Source of the DNA: JANQMX01 sp965247175
GTDB taxonomy: Bacteria > Pseudomonadota > Alphaproteobacteria > Kiloniellales > DSM-21159
DNA: 64,000 bases
Assembly (NCBI GenBank): GCA_965247175.1
Contig: OZ252006.1
Coordinates: forward strand, 4,278,001-4,342,000
Direction: 5' to 3'
Shown: piece after piece, positions 9,583 to 18,444 of the stretch
Numbering within the stretch: the stretch's first letter is position 1
Layout of the letters: each line of letters begins with the position of its first letter
Program-made: the position numbers and the translations under genes
Notes under the pieces: generated by a model
Told to the model about the DNA's origin: nothing
What the model saw: only the letters and a program-made list of their open reading frames with translations
Database searches by the model: none

Positions 9583-9981
9583 TCAGAGGCCGGGACCGTC
9601 CGGGCCAGGCCGCAGGTCCTGGCCGAAGGCGATCAGGTGGCCGTCCGGGTCCCGCACGTCGAAGTCCCGGCAGCCGTAGGGCATATCTTCCGGACCTCTG
9701 GGAATCTCCACGCCTGCCTCCGCGAACTCGCGGTGCAGCGCTTCCACGTCGTCGATGTAGACGTAAGCGGCCCAGTACTGATTGACCGGGAGCGGGCCAG
9801 GGTCTCGCGATTGGTCCAGCATGATGGTGACCGTGCCGCGCCCGACGATGCAAAAGCACGGTGGCTCCCCCCAGAGCTTGCCGCCGTCAAAGCCCAACTT
9901 TTCGGCATAGAAGTCCCGGCTGCGGACCGGGTCGCGTACCTGCAAGACGGTGGAGGAGCGGATACAGGTTGGCGCTGCCAT
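9583..9981 (-). CDS. VOC-family (glyoxalase/bleomycin-resistance-like) protein
   Basis: 132 residues from ATG 9981, which has AGGGTGA upstream; longer in-frame starts up to 10107 add an unrelated 42-residue leader and are less likely. Two beta-alpha-beta-beta-beta modules typical of the vicinal-oxygen-chelate fold are visible: VLQVRDPVRSRDFYAEKLGF near the start and VYIDDVEALHREFAEAGV then DFDVRDPDGHLIAFGQ. The motif RDPDGHLIAF is diagnostic of the family. Such proteins act as glyoxalases, dioxygenases or antibiotic binders; which applies here is unknown. Confidence 0.85.
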   Translation of the reverse strand: MAAPTCIRSSTVLQVRDPVRSRDFYAEKLGFDGGKLWGEPPCFCIVGRGTVTIMLDQSRDPGPLPVNQYWAAYVYIDDVEALHREFAEAGVEIPRGPEDMPYGCRDFDVRDPDGHLIAFGQDLRPGPDGPGL

Positions 9982-10224
9982 GTCTTCACCCTGTCTACCT
10001 AGGCCCATTTCACTTTGTGATTGAAGCATGTTGTTCGAGCACCCGACTCTACGTGTCGGCCTGTTCTGATCAAGCGATGAACGCTCCGGTGAGTTGCCCA
10101 GGATCACACAGAAGACTGGCGGCCGTCATGTCCGCTCGTTCATAGTCGTTATTGCTATCGAGCGCTGTTCCAACGGATCAGGCGCGCTCATCTCGAGTGA
10201 AGAGAAAGCGATAGCGAGGTTCTG

Positions 10225-10734
10225 ATGCGAAACACACCATTGTCACGTCTGACAGCTGCAGCCCTCTGTGCCGGCTTCTTGCTTTGGCCTCTCGCTTCCG
10301 GTGCGGAGGAGGTCGCGGCCGCCGATGCGGAACCGCTTTGCCAGCCAGGTGAGCGTTTCGACCGCGGCCTGCAGCGGTTGAACGAGATTACCCAAGGGCA
10401 GGGACAGGCGGTGGTCGACTCGCTGTCCCGCACATCCCCCGATCTAGCCCGCTACATCATCGAGTATCCCTACGGCGATGTCTTTTGCCGTGACGGCTTG
10501 AGCGATCAGCAGAGACAGATTGCCACCATCGCCGCGCTTGCCGCCATCGGCTATACGAACCCCGAGTTGAAGGTGCACATCCACGGTGCCCTCAACGTCG
10601 GGCTGACCGAGGAAGAGGTTGTCGAGATAATGATCCTGATGTCGGTCTATGCGGGCTTCCCCGCGACGATCCACGGTCTGCGCGCGGCCCAGGAAGTCTT
10701 CGACGAGCGGGCATCCGCCAACGCCGGAGGCTGA
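10225..10734 (+). CDS. Exported carboxymuconolactone decarboxylase-family protein
   Basis: 169 residues. A signal peptide (about 1-27, ending ASGAEE) precedes an all-helical CMD domain: DGLSDQQRQIATIAALAAIGY, then HIHGALNVGLTEEEVVEIMI and the closing MSVYAGFPATIHGLRAAQEVF. These match the gamma-carboxymuconolactone decarboxylase/AhpD fold, but the CxxC found in AhpD is missing, so it is not a peroxidase partner of that type. Export is unusual but not unknown for this family. The gene stands alone. Confidence 0.82.
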   Translation: MRNTPLSRLTAAALCAGFLLWPLASGAEEVAAADAEPLCQPGERFDRGLQRLNEITQGQGQAVVDSLSRTSPDLARYIIEYPYGDVFCRDGLSDQQRQIATIAALAAIGYTNPELKVHIHGALNVGLTEEEVVEIMILMSVYAGFPATIHGLRAAQEVFDERASANAGG

Positions 10735-10861
10735 GTTCTTCAGTTCCTGGTTTGCATTCTCAGCGACGTTGCCAGCGAGGTCCGAGGGCGTGAGCCCTTG
10801 GGCCTTGCGCCGCTCTGTCGGGCCAAGCTGAGGCAAGTTCTAGGATCTCGATATCGGAAGC

Positions 10862-10936
10862 TGGTGCCGCGGAGTGGAATTGAACCACCGACCCCACCCT
10901 TACCAAGGGTGTGCTCTACCCCTGAGCTACCGCGGC
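10862..10936 (-). tRNA. tRNA-Thr(GGU)
   Basis: On the minus strand the sequence starts GCCGCGG at 10936 and folds as a cloverleaf: the acceptor pairs with CCGCGGC, the D-arm contains AGCTCAG, the anticodon loop is TTGGTAA closed by ACCC/GGGT, and the T-arm contains GGTTCAATTCC. The anticodon GGU decodes ACC/ACU. The CCA end is encoded (complement TGG at 10862-10864). Confidence 0.96.
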
Positions 10937-11130
10937 CCTTTGCTGAAAAGATGGCGGACCATGCCACCGCCCGCATAGCATGGCAAGCGGCTTGCCGGCG
11001 AGTGCTACGAACGTTCTCCCAAGCTATGGTTTGTGGCTGGTTAACGCCTTCGCTCTTATCATTTGGTCACAAGCTGCCTTGACCCTGCCTGATTCCCTGC
11101 GCAACAAGACTTCAATGAAAGTGAGCGCCC

Positions 11131-11322
11131 GTGACCGAATCCTCGCTGAGCAAAACAGCGCCGCCACGGCAGAGCAATGACTCTCCATCAGCCGGCGACG
11201 AGCGTCGAGAACGTTCGGCTGCTGCGCTGCGCGCGAACTTGAAGCGACGCAAGCTTCAGAGCCGCGACCGCCAAACGCAGGCGGACGAGAGTGGAGATAA
11301 GCCGCCGAAAGCGGACGTTTAG
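11131..11322 (+). CDS. Small basic protein upstream of murA
   Basis: 63 residues from GTG 11131. It is highly charged, with no hydrophobic stretch; the core RSAAALRANLKRRKLQSRDR resembles short proteins often seen just upstream of murA in alphaproteobacteria (recalled pattern RxxALRANLxRRKxQ). The stop is 59 bases before murA, so the two are probably co-transcribed. The function is unknown. The conserved basic core suggests nucleic-acid or ribosome contact, which is inference only. Confidence 0.6.
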   Translation: MTESSLSKTAPPRQSNDSPSAGDERRERSAAALRANLKRRKLQSRDRQTQADESGDKPPKADV

Positions 11323-11381
11323 CGCAAGGTCGCCGGCGGAAATCCCGCCCGCTCGTTCCCCAACCAGACGAAAGCGATTGA

Positions 11382-12659
11382 ATGGATAAATTGTTGATTC
11401 GCGGCGGTCAGCCGCTCCGTGGCCAGATTACGATCAGCGGCTCCAAGAATGCAGCCCTGCCGATCATGGCGGCGAGCCTGCTGAGCGAAGAGCCGCTGCG
11501 GCTGCGCAATCTGCCGAAGCTCGCCGATATCGCCTCCATGCGAAGCCTCTTGGAGCAGCACGGCGTGGCCGTGACGCCGGTTCACGCGGTGGAAGAGGAG
11601 GCGGCCGGCGCCGATTTCCAGGCCGAACGAATCCGCTCGACGACGGCGCCTTACGAAATCGTGCGCAAAATGCGCGCCAGTGTGCTCGTCCTGGGCCCGC
11701 TGCTGGCACGGGAAGGCAAGGCTACGGTGTCGTTGCCAGGCGGCTGCGCCATCGGCACGCGGCCCATCGATCTTCATCTTATGGGCCTGGAGCGCCTTGG
11801 CGCCGAGGTCTCCTTCAACGACGGCTATGTGCACGCCGCAGCGCCCAACGGCTTGCGCGGCGCCGAGATCGTCTTCCCCACCATCTCCGTCGGTGCCACT
11901 GAGAACCTCTTGATGGCGGCAAGCTTGGCGCAGGGCGAGACACGGCTGGTCAACGTGGCGCGGGAGCCTGAGATCGTCGACCTGGCCCATTGCCTGCAAG
12001 CCATGGGTGCTGACATCGAAGGGGCCGGCAGCGAGACGATCCGTGTGCGCGGCAAGGCGCGGCTCCACGGCGCGGAGCATCGCATCATCCCCGATCGCAT
12101 CGAGGCCGGCACCTATGCCATGGCGGCGGCAATCACCGACGGCGAGCTGGAGCTGCTCGACGCCCGGGAGAGCGACCTTCTCTTCGTCATCGAGACCCTC
12201 GAGCGCTGCGGCGTCAAGGTGACGCCGACCAATCGCGGCCTACAGGTCAAGCGTGCCAACGGCCGGCTTGCGGCCGCGGATATGGAGACCAGCGAGTTCC
12301 CCGGCTTCCCCACGGACCTGCAAGCCCAGTTCATGGCCCTGATGAGCACAGCCGACGGCGTCTCCAACATCGAAGAGCGAATCTTCGAAAACCGCTTTAT
12401 GCATGTTCCTGAACTGACGCGCATGGGCGCACAGATCGCCACGCAAGGTGCTTGCGCAAAGGTCACCGGATGCGAGACACTAACGGGCGCGCCGGTCATG
12501 GCGACCGATCTGCGTGCCTCGGTTTCGCTGGTTCTTGCCGGTCTCGCGGCGGAGGGGCGCACCGAGCTCAACCGTGTCTATCATCTTGATCGCGGTTATG
12601 AGCGTTTGGAGGAAAAGCTTGGCGCTTGCGGCGCGCAAATCGAACGGGTGCCGGCCTAG
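11382..12659 (+). CDS. murA: UDP-N-acetylglucosamine 1-carboxyvinyltransferase MurA
   Basis: 425 residues, usual length. The inside-out alpha/beta barrel family signature is clear: SKNAALPIMAA with K22-N23 for substrate binding, the active-site loop with C122 in LPGGCAIGTRPID (equivalent to E. coli Cys115, the fosfomycin target), and late motifs such as SEFPGFPTDLQAQ. It catalyses the first committed step of peptidoglycan synthesis in the cytoplasm. Because the loop Cys is present, fosfomycin sensitivity at the target level is expected. DUF2948, hisG and hisD follow. Confidence 0.97.
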   Translation: MDKLLIRGGQPLRGQITISGSKNAALPIMAASLLSEEPLRLRNLPKLADIASMRSLLEQHGVAVTPVHAVEEEAAGADFQAERIRSTTAPYEIVRKMRASVLVLGPLLAREGKATVSLPGGCAIGTRPIDLHLMGLERLGAEVSFNDGYVHAAAPNGLRGAEIVFPTISVGATENLLMAASLAQGETRLVNVAREPEIVDLAHCLQAMGADIEGAGSETIRVRGKARLHGAEHRIIPDRIEAGTYAMAAAITDGELELLDARESDLLFVIETLERCGVKVTPTNRGLQVKRANGRLAAADMETSEFPGFPTDLQAQFMALMSTADGVSNIEERIFENRFMHVPELTRMGAQIATQGACAKVTGCETLTGAPVMATDLRASVSLVLAGLAAEGRTELNRVYHLDRGYERLEEKLGACGAQIERVPA

Positions 12660-12706
12660 GGTGCGCGGCCGGCAGGACGCTCTGTGGTCTGCAACGGGGT
12701 CGGTGG

Positions 12707-13225
12707 ATGGCGGACGTCAAGCCGCTTAAGCTGCGCGCGCGCTCGGTTGCCGACATGGATGTGTTGGCAGCCTGCCTGCAGGATGCGCTGGTGCCTCTGC
12801 GCGATGTGACCTATCGGCACGGTGAGCGGCGCTTCATCATGGTGCTCAACCGTTTCATGTGGGAGCAGGATGGCCAACTGGTCGATGCCCTACAAAGCGC
12901 TCAGTTGGAGACGGTCGATGCCAGTGGCGGCAATGGAAACGGGGGTGATGCCGCGTTCGAAGAGAGCGAACCGCGCCCCTTCTTCTACCGAACCAACAGT
13001 GCGCTGACCTTCGAATCGGTGCGTGCCGTCACCGCGAACCGCATCAATCTCGCGGACCGCAACCAGCTCCTCAGCTTACTGACGATTGCCACCGAGCCGC
13101 GCAGGATTACCCTGCACTTTGCCGACGAGCAGGCGCTTCGGCTCGAGGTCTCAAGCATCAAGGTTCACCTACGGGACCTGGGTGAGCCCTGGCCTACACC
13201 GGCAAGGCCCACGCACGAGGACTGA
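12707..13225 (+). CDS. DUF2948 family protein
   Basis: 172 residues from ATG 12707; a 27-residue extension to 12626 overlaps murA and has no family-like sequence. The protein reads LKLRARSVADMDVLAACLQDALVPLRDV near the start, then a strand-rich core (RRFIMVLNRFMW; FESVRAVTANRI) ending in ALRLEVSSIKVHLRDLGEPW. This is the DUF2948 pattern, conserved between murA and hisD/hisG in alphaproteobacteria. Function is unknown; its fixed position suggests a housekeeping role. Confidence 0.85.
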   Translation: MADVKPLKLRARSVADMDVLAACLQDALVPLRDVTYRHGERRFIMVLNRFMWEQDGQLVDALQSAQLETVDASGGNGNGGDAAFEESEPRPFFYRTNSALTFESVRAVTANRINLADRNQLLSLLTIATEPRRITLHFADEQALRLEVSSIKVHLRDLGEPWPTPARPTHED

Positions 13226-13331
13226 GCCGTCTAGCCAGTCGGCGCTAGCGGGCCTGGACGTCGGCGGTCCCGCCGTCTACATCAGCCCAACTTATTATCG
13301 CCTTTTGGCTTGCTTTGGAGAGACGGTTCGC

Positions 13332-14024
13332 GTGCCCGATCCGATACCGCAAAACGCGTCGTTCGCGGCCAATCAACGTCTGGTTTTGGCCGTGCCCAAG
13401 GGCCGCATCCTGTCGGAGCTGCACCCACTGTTGGAGCGCGCCGGTCTCGCGCCGGAACCGGCCTTCAACGACAAGGACAACCGGCAGCTTCGCTTTGAGA
13501 CGGCGAATCCGACTGTCGAGATCATCCGGGTCCGCTCCTTCGATGTGGCGACTTTCGTGGCATTTGGCGCCGCCCATCTCGGGGTCGCCGGCAACGATGT
13601 GTTGATGGAATTCGACTATCCGGAGGTCTACTCCCCCGTGGACCTCGGCATCGGCCATTGTCGCTTGGTGGTCGCAGAGCCTCGCAGTCTGCGGGAGAGT
13701 GACGACCCGACGCGTTGGAGCCATATTCGCGTGGCCACCAAGTACCCGGAGATCACCCGCCGTCACTTTGCAGCCCGCGGCGTTCAGGCTGAGAGCATCA
13801 AGCTGAATGGCGCCATTGAGCTAGCACCGAACCTCGGTCTCTGCCGACGGATGGTGGATCTGGTCTCGACCGGCGCGACCCTCAAAGCCAACGACCTGGT
13901 CGAGGTAGAGGAGATCGCCAAGGTGACCTCACGGCTCATCGTCAACCGCACGGCCCTGAAAACCCGTGCCGACGAGCTCAATCATTGGGTCGATTGCTTC
14001 CGCGAGATTGCCGATGCCGCTTGA
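13332..14024 (+). CDS. hisG: ATP phosphoribosyltransferase HisG, short form
   Basis: 230 residues from GTG 13332, with GGAGAG 9-15 bases upstream. It starts LVLAVPKGRILSELHPLLERAGL, the substrate loop typical of HisG, and includes the helix HLGVAGNDVLMEF and the phosphoribosyl-pyrophosphate loop region DLVSTGATLKANDL. It makes the first product of histidine biosynthesis. The length matches the short HisG form, which lacks the C-terminal regulatory domain and in other bacteria needs the HisZ subunit; no hisZ is in this window. It overlaps hisD by 11 bases. Confidence 0.93.
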   Translation: MPDPIPQNASFAANQRLVLAVPKGRILSELHPLLERAGLAPEPAFNDKDNRQLRFETANPTVEIIRVRSFDVATFVAFGAAHLGVAGNDVLMEFDYPEVYSPVDLGIGHCRLVVAEPRSLRESDDPTRWSHIRVATKYPEITRRHFAARGVQAESIKLNGAIELAPNLGLCRRMVDLVSTGATLKANDLVEVEEIAKVTSRLIVNRTALKTRADELNHWVDCFREIADAA

Positions 14025-15318
14025 GCTCTCGACAGCAGATCCCGGCTTCGAAGAGGCCTTCGCACGGTTCCTATCCGCACGTCGTGAGGCGGAAGTGGAT
14101 GTGTCGAGCGCTGTCTCCGAGATCATCGCTCAGGTGCGGGCCCGCGGTGACGCGGCGCTCTTCGACTACACAGAGCGCTTCGACCGCTTGTCCCTGACAA
14201 GCGACAGCCTGCGCATCGGCGTGGAGGAGATCCAGGCAGCCGGTGCTTCCTGCGACGAAGCGACCTTGTCCGCGCTGCGCCTGGCGGCGGATCGGATCCG
14301 CAGCTACCACGAGAAGCAACTACCGCAAGACCTGAGCTATCGGGATGATGCCGGCGTGCTGCTCGGCCACCGCTGGACGCCGGTCGCGGCGGTCGGTCTC
14401 TACGTGCCGGGCGGCCGGGCAGCCTATCCCTCCTCGTTGCTGATGAATGCCATCCCAGCCCGGGTTGCCGGCGTCAAGCGCCTGGCGGTTGTCGTGCCCA
14501 CGCCGGGCGGCGAGATCAATCCGCTGGTCCTGGCCGCTGCACAGGTCTGCGGCATCGATGAAATCTATCGCGTCGGCGGGGCGCAGGCGGTGGCGGCTCT
14601 GGCCTATGGCACTGAGAGTGTCGCGCCGGTCGACAAGATCGTCGGCCCGGGCAATGCCTATGTCGCTGAGGCCAAGCGTCAGGTCTTCGGCACGGTCGGC
14701 ATCGACATGATCGCAGGCCCGTCCGAGATCCTGGTAGTGGCGGATGGGGAAAATGACCCAGCCTGGATTGCCGCGGACCTCCTGAGCCAGGCCGAGCACG
14801 ATCCCACCGCGCAGTCTATCCTGCTGACCGACTCTGCCGACTTTGCTGCGCAAGTTAGTGAGGCCGTGGACCGAGCGTTGAGTGACATGCCGCGCCGAGA
14901 GATCGCTGGGGCGGCTTGGCGCGACCATGGCGCCGTCGTCACCTTGCGCGGTCTTCAAGAGGCCGGCGCACTGATCGACCGCATCGCGCCGGAGCACCTG
15001 GAGCTGGCGGTGGAACAGCCGGAGCATCTGATGGAGAGCTTCAGCAACGCCGGCGCCATCTTCCTGGGCCGGCATACGCCGGAGGCCGTCGGGGACTATC
15101 TCGGCGGTCCGAATCACGTGCTGCCGACGGCGCGCTCGGCGCGCTTTTCCTCAGGCCTGTCGGTCTTCGACTTTCTCAAGCGCTCGTCGATATTGGGATG
15201 TTCGGCAGAAGCGCTCAGCGCCCTTGCGCCGGCAACCATCGCTTTGGCGGAAGCGGAGGGTCTGCACGCCCACGCCCGCTCGGTTTCCTTGCGCACAAAC
15301 CGCCCGGCGCGAGGCTAG
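14014..15318 (+). CDS. hisD: Histidinol dehydrogenase HisD
   Basis: 434 residues from ATG 14014; the longer frame start at 13966 lies inside hisG. Motifs include GLYVPGGRAAYPSS, the NAD-site run VDKIVGPGNAYVAEAKR, AGPSEILVVAD and LSQAEHDPTAQ with zinc-ligand residues, and the closing APEHLELAVE. It carries out the last two steps of histidine synthesis, from histidinol to histidine. The overlap with hisG suggests coupled translation. UPF0262 follows five bases later. Confidence 0.96.
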   Translation: MPLELSTADPGFEEAFARFLSARREAEVDVSSAVSEIIAQVRARGDAALFDYTERFDRLSLTSDSLRIGVEEIQAAGASCDEATLSALRLAADRIRSYHEKQLPQDLSYRDDAGVLLGHRWTPVAAVGLYVPGGRAAYPSSLLMNAIPARVAGVKRLAVVVPTPGGEINPLVLAAAQVCGIDEIYRVGGAQAVAALAYGTESVAPVDKIVGPGNAYVAEAKRQVFGTVGIDMIAGPSEILVVADGENDPAWIAADLLSQAEHDPTAQSILLTDSADFAAQVSEAVDRALSDMPRREIAGAAWRDHGAVVTLRGLQEAGALIDRIAPEHLELAVEQPEHLMESFSNAGAIFLGRHTPEAVGDYLGGPNHVLPTARSARFSSGLSVFDFLKRSSILGCSAEALSALAPATIALAEAEGLHAHARSVSLRTNRPARG

Positions 15319-15323
15319 CGGCG

Positions 15324-15797
15324 ATGTCCGAAAGCCGGCTGGTCAAGATCACGCTGGATGAAAGGACGCTGGTGCGGCGCTCGGCCGAGGTTGAGCATGA
15401 GCGCGCCGTGGCGATCTACGACCTCTTGGAAGAGAACCACTTTGCCCCGGAGATTGCCGAGGACGGACCCTTCAGCCTGCACCTGCGGCTCGAAGAGAAC
15501 CGGCTGATCTTCGATATCCGGGATGAAGAAGACAGCCAGACCATGCACGTGGTGGGCGTGGTGCTGAACCCCTTCCGCCGGATCGTGAAGGACTACTTTA
15601 CCGTCTGCGAGAGCTACTTTTCTGCGATCAAGACGGCCAGTCCCTCGAAGATCGAGGCCATCGATATGGGCCGGCGTGGGCTGCACAACGAAGGGGCTGC
15701 GGTGCTGCGCGATCGCCTGAACGGGCAGATCGATATCGACGAGGATACAGCGCGCCGCCTGTTTACCCTGCTTTGCGTCCTGCACATTCGCGGATGA
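15324..15797 (+). CDS. UPF0262 family protein
   Basis: 157 residues from ATG 15324, five bases after the hisD stop. It matches the UPF0262 pattern throughout: LVKITLDERTLVRRSAEVEHERAVAIYDL (in parts), NRLIFDIRDEE, HVVGVVLNPFRRIVKDYF, and RRGLHNEGAAVL followed by IDIDEDTARRLFTLLCVLHIRG. The family is alphaproteobacterial, uncharacterised, and almost always found after hisD and before an LMW phosphatase gene, as here. No signal peptide or membrane segment. Confidence 0.9.
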   Translation: MSESRLVKITLDERTLVRRSAEVEHERAVAIYDLLEENHFAPEIAEDGPFSLHLRLEENRLIFDIRDEEDSQTMHVVGVVLNPFRRIVKDYFTVCESYFSAIKTASPSKIEAIDMGRRGLHNEGAAVLRDRLNGQIDIDEDTARRLFTLLCVLHIRG

Positions 15798-15804
15798 CAG
15801 CGCG

Positions 15805-16248
15805 ATGGATGCGCTGCCCGACGCCGTGCTTTTCGCCTGTTCGCAGAATTCGGTGCGCTCACCGATGGCGGAGGGTTTGCTGAAGCACTTTCTCGGGCAC
15901 CGGATCTACGTTGATTCTTGCGGGGTGCGAACCAGCGAGGTGGACGGCTTCGCGGTGGCTGTGATGGAAGAGATCGGCATCGATATTTCCAAGCATCGTT
16001 CCAAGAGCTTCGACGATCTTGAGGACACCTCTTTCGATCTCATCCTGTCGCTCTCGCCGGAGGCACAGCACTCGGCCGTCGAGCTGACCCGGACCATGGC
16101 GTGCGAGGTCGAGTTCTGGAACACCTTCGACCCAAGCATGGTCGAGGGCAGCCGGGAAGCCCGGCTCGACGCCTACCGAAAGGTGCGCGATCAGCTGGAG
16201 ACGCGCATTCACCAGCGTTTCTCGTTCGACCTGAAGCCCGTGTTCTAA
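15805..16248 (+). CDS. Low-molecular-weight protein-tyrosine phosphatase-like protein
   Basis: 147 residues. The P-loop C-X5-R is near the N-terminus, C12-S-Q-N-S-V-R18-S, with hydrophobic strand VLFA before it, as in LMW phosphatases and arsenate reductases. A later DPSMVEGSREARLDAYRKVRDQLE stretch takes the place of the usual catalytic-Asp loop; the proline of 'DP' is kept. It probably dephosphorylates tyrosine or a small molecule in the cytoplasm. It lies between UPF0262 and infA, its usual alphaproteobacterial location. Confidence 0.85.
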   Translation: MDALPDAVLFACSQNSVRSPMAEGLLKHFLGHRIYVDSCGVRTSEVDGFAVAVMEEIGIDISKHRSKSFDDLEDTSFDLILSLSPEAQHSAVELTRTMACEVEFWNTFDPSMVEGSREARLDAYRKVRDQLETRIHQRFSFDLKPVF

Positions 16249-16348
16249 GGGGCTATCGTTTTTCACATCGGCGCTGTCTAAAATGGCCGGGCGACACGCT
16301 CGGGTGCCGCAAAACCTGGTTGGAGACTGCCGCAGAGACCTGACCCCT

Positions 16349-16567
16349 ATGTCGAAAGAGGATCTCATCGAGTTTCAGGGGACTGTCGTCGAACTGTTGC
16401 CTAACGCGATGTTCCGAGTAAAGCTCGATAACGAGCACGAAGTGCTGGCTCACACGGCAGGCAAGATGCGCAGGCATCGCATACGTGTGCTGGCTGGTGA
16501 CCGGGTTAACGTCGAAATGACACCCTACGATCTGACTAAGGGACGCATCACCTTCCGCTTCAAGTAA
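16349..16567 (+). CDS. infA: Translation initiation factor IF-1
   Basis: 72 residues from ATG 16349, the normal IF-1 length; the frame is open further upstream but that part is unrelated. The S1-like OB fold is plain: MSKEDLIEFQGTVVELLPNA, then FRVKLDNEHEVLAHTAGKMR and the ending ILAGDRVNVE..YDLTKGRITFR pattern (here VLAGDRV). It occupies the ribosomal A site during initiation. It stands alone between the phosphatase and the maf gene. Confidence 0.97.
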   Translation: MSKEDLIEFQGTVVELLPNAMFRVKLDNEHEVLAHTAGKMRRHRIRVLAGDRVNVEMTPYDLTKGRITFRFK

Positions 16568-16616
16568 CCCGCGTGTGTCGCATTGGGACTTTAGCGACGC
16601 ACCGTCCGAGCGCCTC

Positions 16617-17237
16617 ATGACCCTTCTGAAAGACGCCTCCACGACAGGCGGCCAACAACTCTCGGCCGCACCATTGGTTTTGGCATCGGCCTCACCGCGC
16701 CGTCTCGCGCTGTTGCGTCAGATCGGGTTGGAGCCTGCGGAGGTCCTGCCTGCCGATCTCGATGAAACGCCGCTCAAGGGAGAGCTGCCGCGTGCTCATG
16801 CTCAGCGTCTGGCGCGGGAGAAGGCGCAGGCCGTTGCCGCGCTGCGTCCGGGTGCCTTCATCCTTGCGGCCGATACGGTGGTGGCGATGGGACGCCGCAT
16901 TCTCGGCAAGGCAGAGGACGCCAGAGAAGCTCGGCGGCATCTGCGTGGCCTGAGCGGACGGCGCCATCGGGTGCTTGGCGGGATCGCCGTCATCGCGCCC
17001 GACGGGCGCCGGGCCGAGCGGCTCGTGACCACCGTCGTGCAGTTCAAGCGGCTGAGCGAAGCTGAGATCGCTGCCTATCTGGCCGCCGGCGAGTGGCAGG
17101 GCAAGGCCGGCAGCTACGCCATCCAAGGCCAGGCCGCGGCCTTCATTCCCTCGATCAACGGCTCCTACACCAACGTAGTAGGCCTGGCGCTGGCCGAGAC
17201 GGCGGGTCTGCTGCGCGGCCTGGGATACCCGATGTGA
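16617..17237 (+). CDS. Maf-family nucleoside triphosphate pyrophosphatase
   Basis: 206 residues from ATG 16617. A GTG at 16575 would add 14 residues; neither has a strong ribosome binding site. Motifs: LASASPRRLALLRQIG, DTVVAMGRRILGKAEDA with the catalytic Asp, and GKAGSYAIQGQAAAFI near the end. Maf proteins hydrolyse modified or non-canonical NTPs and affect septation. It overlaps the next gene: the stop TGA shares bases with that gene's GTG start at 17234. Confidence 0.9.
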   Translation: MTLLKDASTTGGQQLSAAPLVLASASPRRLALLRQIGLEPAEVLPADLDETPLKGELPRAHAQRLAREKAQAVAALRPGAFILAADTVVAMGRRILGKAEDAREARRHLRGLSGRRHRVLGGIAVIAPDGRRAERLVTTVVQFKRLSEAEIAAYLAAGEWQGKAGSYAIQGQAAAFIPSINGSYTNVVGLALAETAGLLRGLGYPM

Positions 17238-18394
17238 GCGTCACCGCGCTTCTGTCGGTGCTCGGTCCCGAGCGGCGCTGTGTCCTGCTCGACGCTGACG
17301 GGCAGTTGCAGGAAGTGCTGATCGAGCCGGGCAGTGACGGCCTTCGTCTGGGCGATGTCTTTCTTGCCCGCGTGACAGGGCGCGATTCTGGCCTGCAGGC
17401 AGCCTTCGTCGACTTGGGCACGGGACTGCCGGCCCTGCTGCAGGCGGAAGGCAAATCCGACAGCCTGCCGCCCGAAGGCGCCAGCCTGGCCGTGCGGGTC
17501 ACCCGAGCGCCATCTCCCGGCAAGGGCGCGCGCGTCAAGCGAAGCGCCGAACCACCCGCCGACGATGGCGGCAAAGTGCCAAGGTCGCTCGCGCGGGGAG
17601 AGGACCCGCTTCTCGCATTCCTGCTGCGCCGGCCCCTAGAAGCCTTGCTCTGTGATGACGCTGAGACGGCGCGACAGCTCTCGACGGCAGCGACGGAGCT
17701 CGAAAGCGCCATGGAGGTCGTGCCGGCGCCGGCGATCTCGGCCGACATCGAAGAGGCACTGGACGATCTTCTGGCTCCGGAGGTTGCTTTGCCGGGAGGC
17801 GGCAGCTTGCTGATCGAGCCGACCCGGACGCTGGTGGCGATCGATGTGAACAGCGCCGGCCATGGCGCGACGCGCGGCGGGGGCAGCCGGCGGGCTCTGG
17901 AGGTCAACCGGGAAGCGGCGCGTGAGATCGCGCGGCAGCTGCGCCTGCGCAGTCTCTCCGGCCTTATCGTCGTCGATTTCCTGGCGCTGAAGGCGCCGAA
18001 GGACCGAGACGCAGTGCGCGACGTTCTGCTCGCGGCACTGGCCGACGACCCGGAACCGACCCGTGTGTTCCGCATGTCGCCCTCGGGTTTGCTGGAGATG
18101 ACCCGGCGGCGCAGCCGCCCGGCGCTGCACGAGCTCCTGACCACCGCCGGCCCGCTGGTCGGCGGTGGGGTGCTGACGCCCGAGGCTTGCGCCATGGCCG
18201 CGCTTCGGGCGTTGCAGGCAAGCGGTCCGGCGGCCCGGCCGCGCTTTTTGGTGTCGCCCGGGGTTGCGATGGCGCTCGACCAAGGCCCGGCCGCCGCCGC
18301 GCGCCGCTGGTTGGAAGCGCGCCGAGGCCTTGCCGTTGCCATCGAAACGGACGCTGTGCGCCATGACGAGGCCTGGGAGCTTTTGTTATCCTAG
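17234..18394 (+). CDS. Ribonuclease E/G-family protein, short form
   Basis: 386 residues from GTG 17234, overlapping the maf stop (GTGA). An S1-like part (about 35-105) is followed by the catalytic region with TLVAIDVNSAGH and GLIVVDFLALK, carrying the two metal-binding aspartates of RNase E/G. It is shorter than RNase G (about 490) and lacks the C-terminal cysteine pair of the zinc link, ending instead in a degenerate helix region. This short paralogue next to yacG is recurrent in alphaproteobacteria. Activity on RNA is likely but unproven. Confidence 0.85.
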   Translation: MSVTALLSVLGPERRCVLLDADGQLQEVLIEPGSDGLRLGDVFLARVTGRDSGLQAAFVDLGTGLPALLQAEGKSDSLPPEGASLAVRVTRAPSPGKGARVKRSAEPPADDGGKVPRSLARGEDPLLAFLLRRPLEALLCDDAETARQLSTAATELESAMEVVPAPAISADIEEALDDLLAPEVALPGGGSLLIEPTRTLVAIDVNSAGHGATRGGGSRRALEVNREAAREIARQLRLRSLSGLIVVDFLALKAPKDRDAVRDVLLAALADDPEPTRVFRMSPSGLLEMTRRRSRPALHELLTTAGPLVGGGVLTPEACAMAALRALQASGPAARPRFLVSPGVAMALDQGPAAAARRWLEARRGLAVAIETDAVRHDEAWELLLS

Positions 18395-18444
18395 CCTCTC
18401 ACGCATTCTCCCATGCAATGACCGACTGAAAGAAGGGGGATTCC

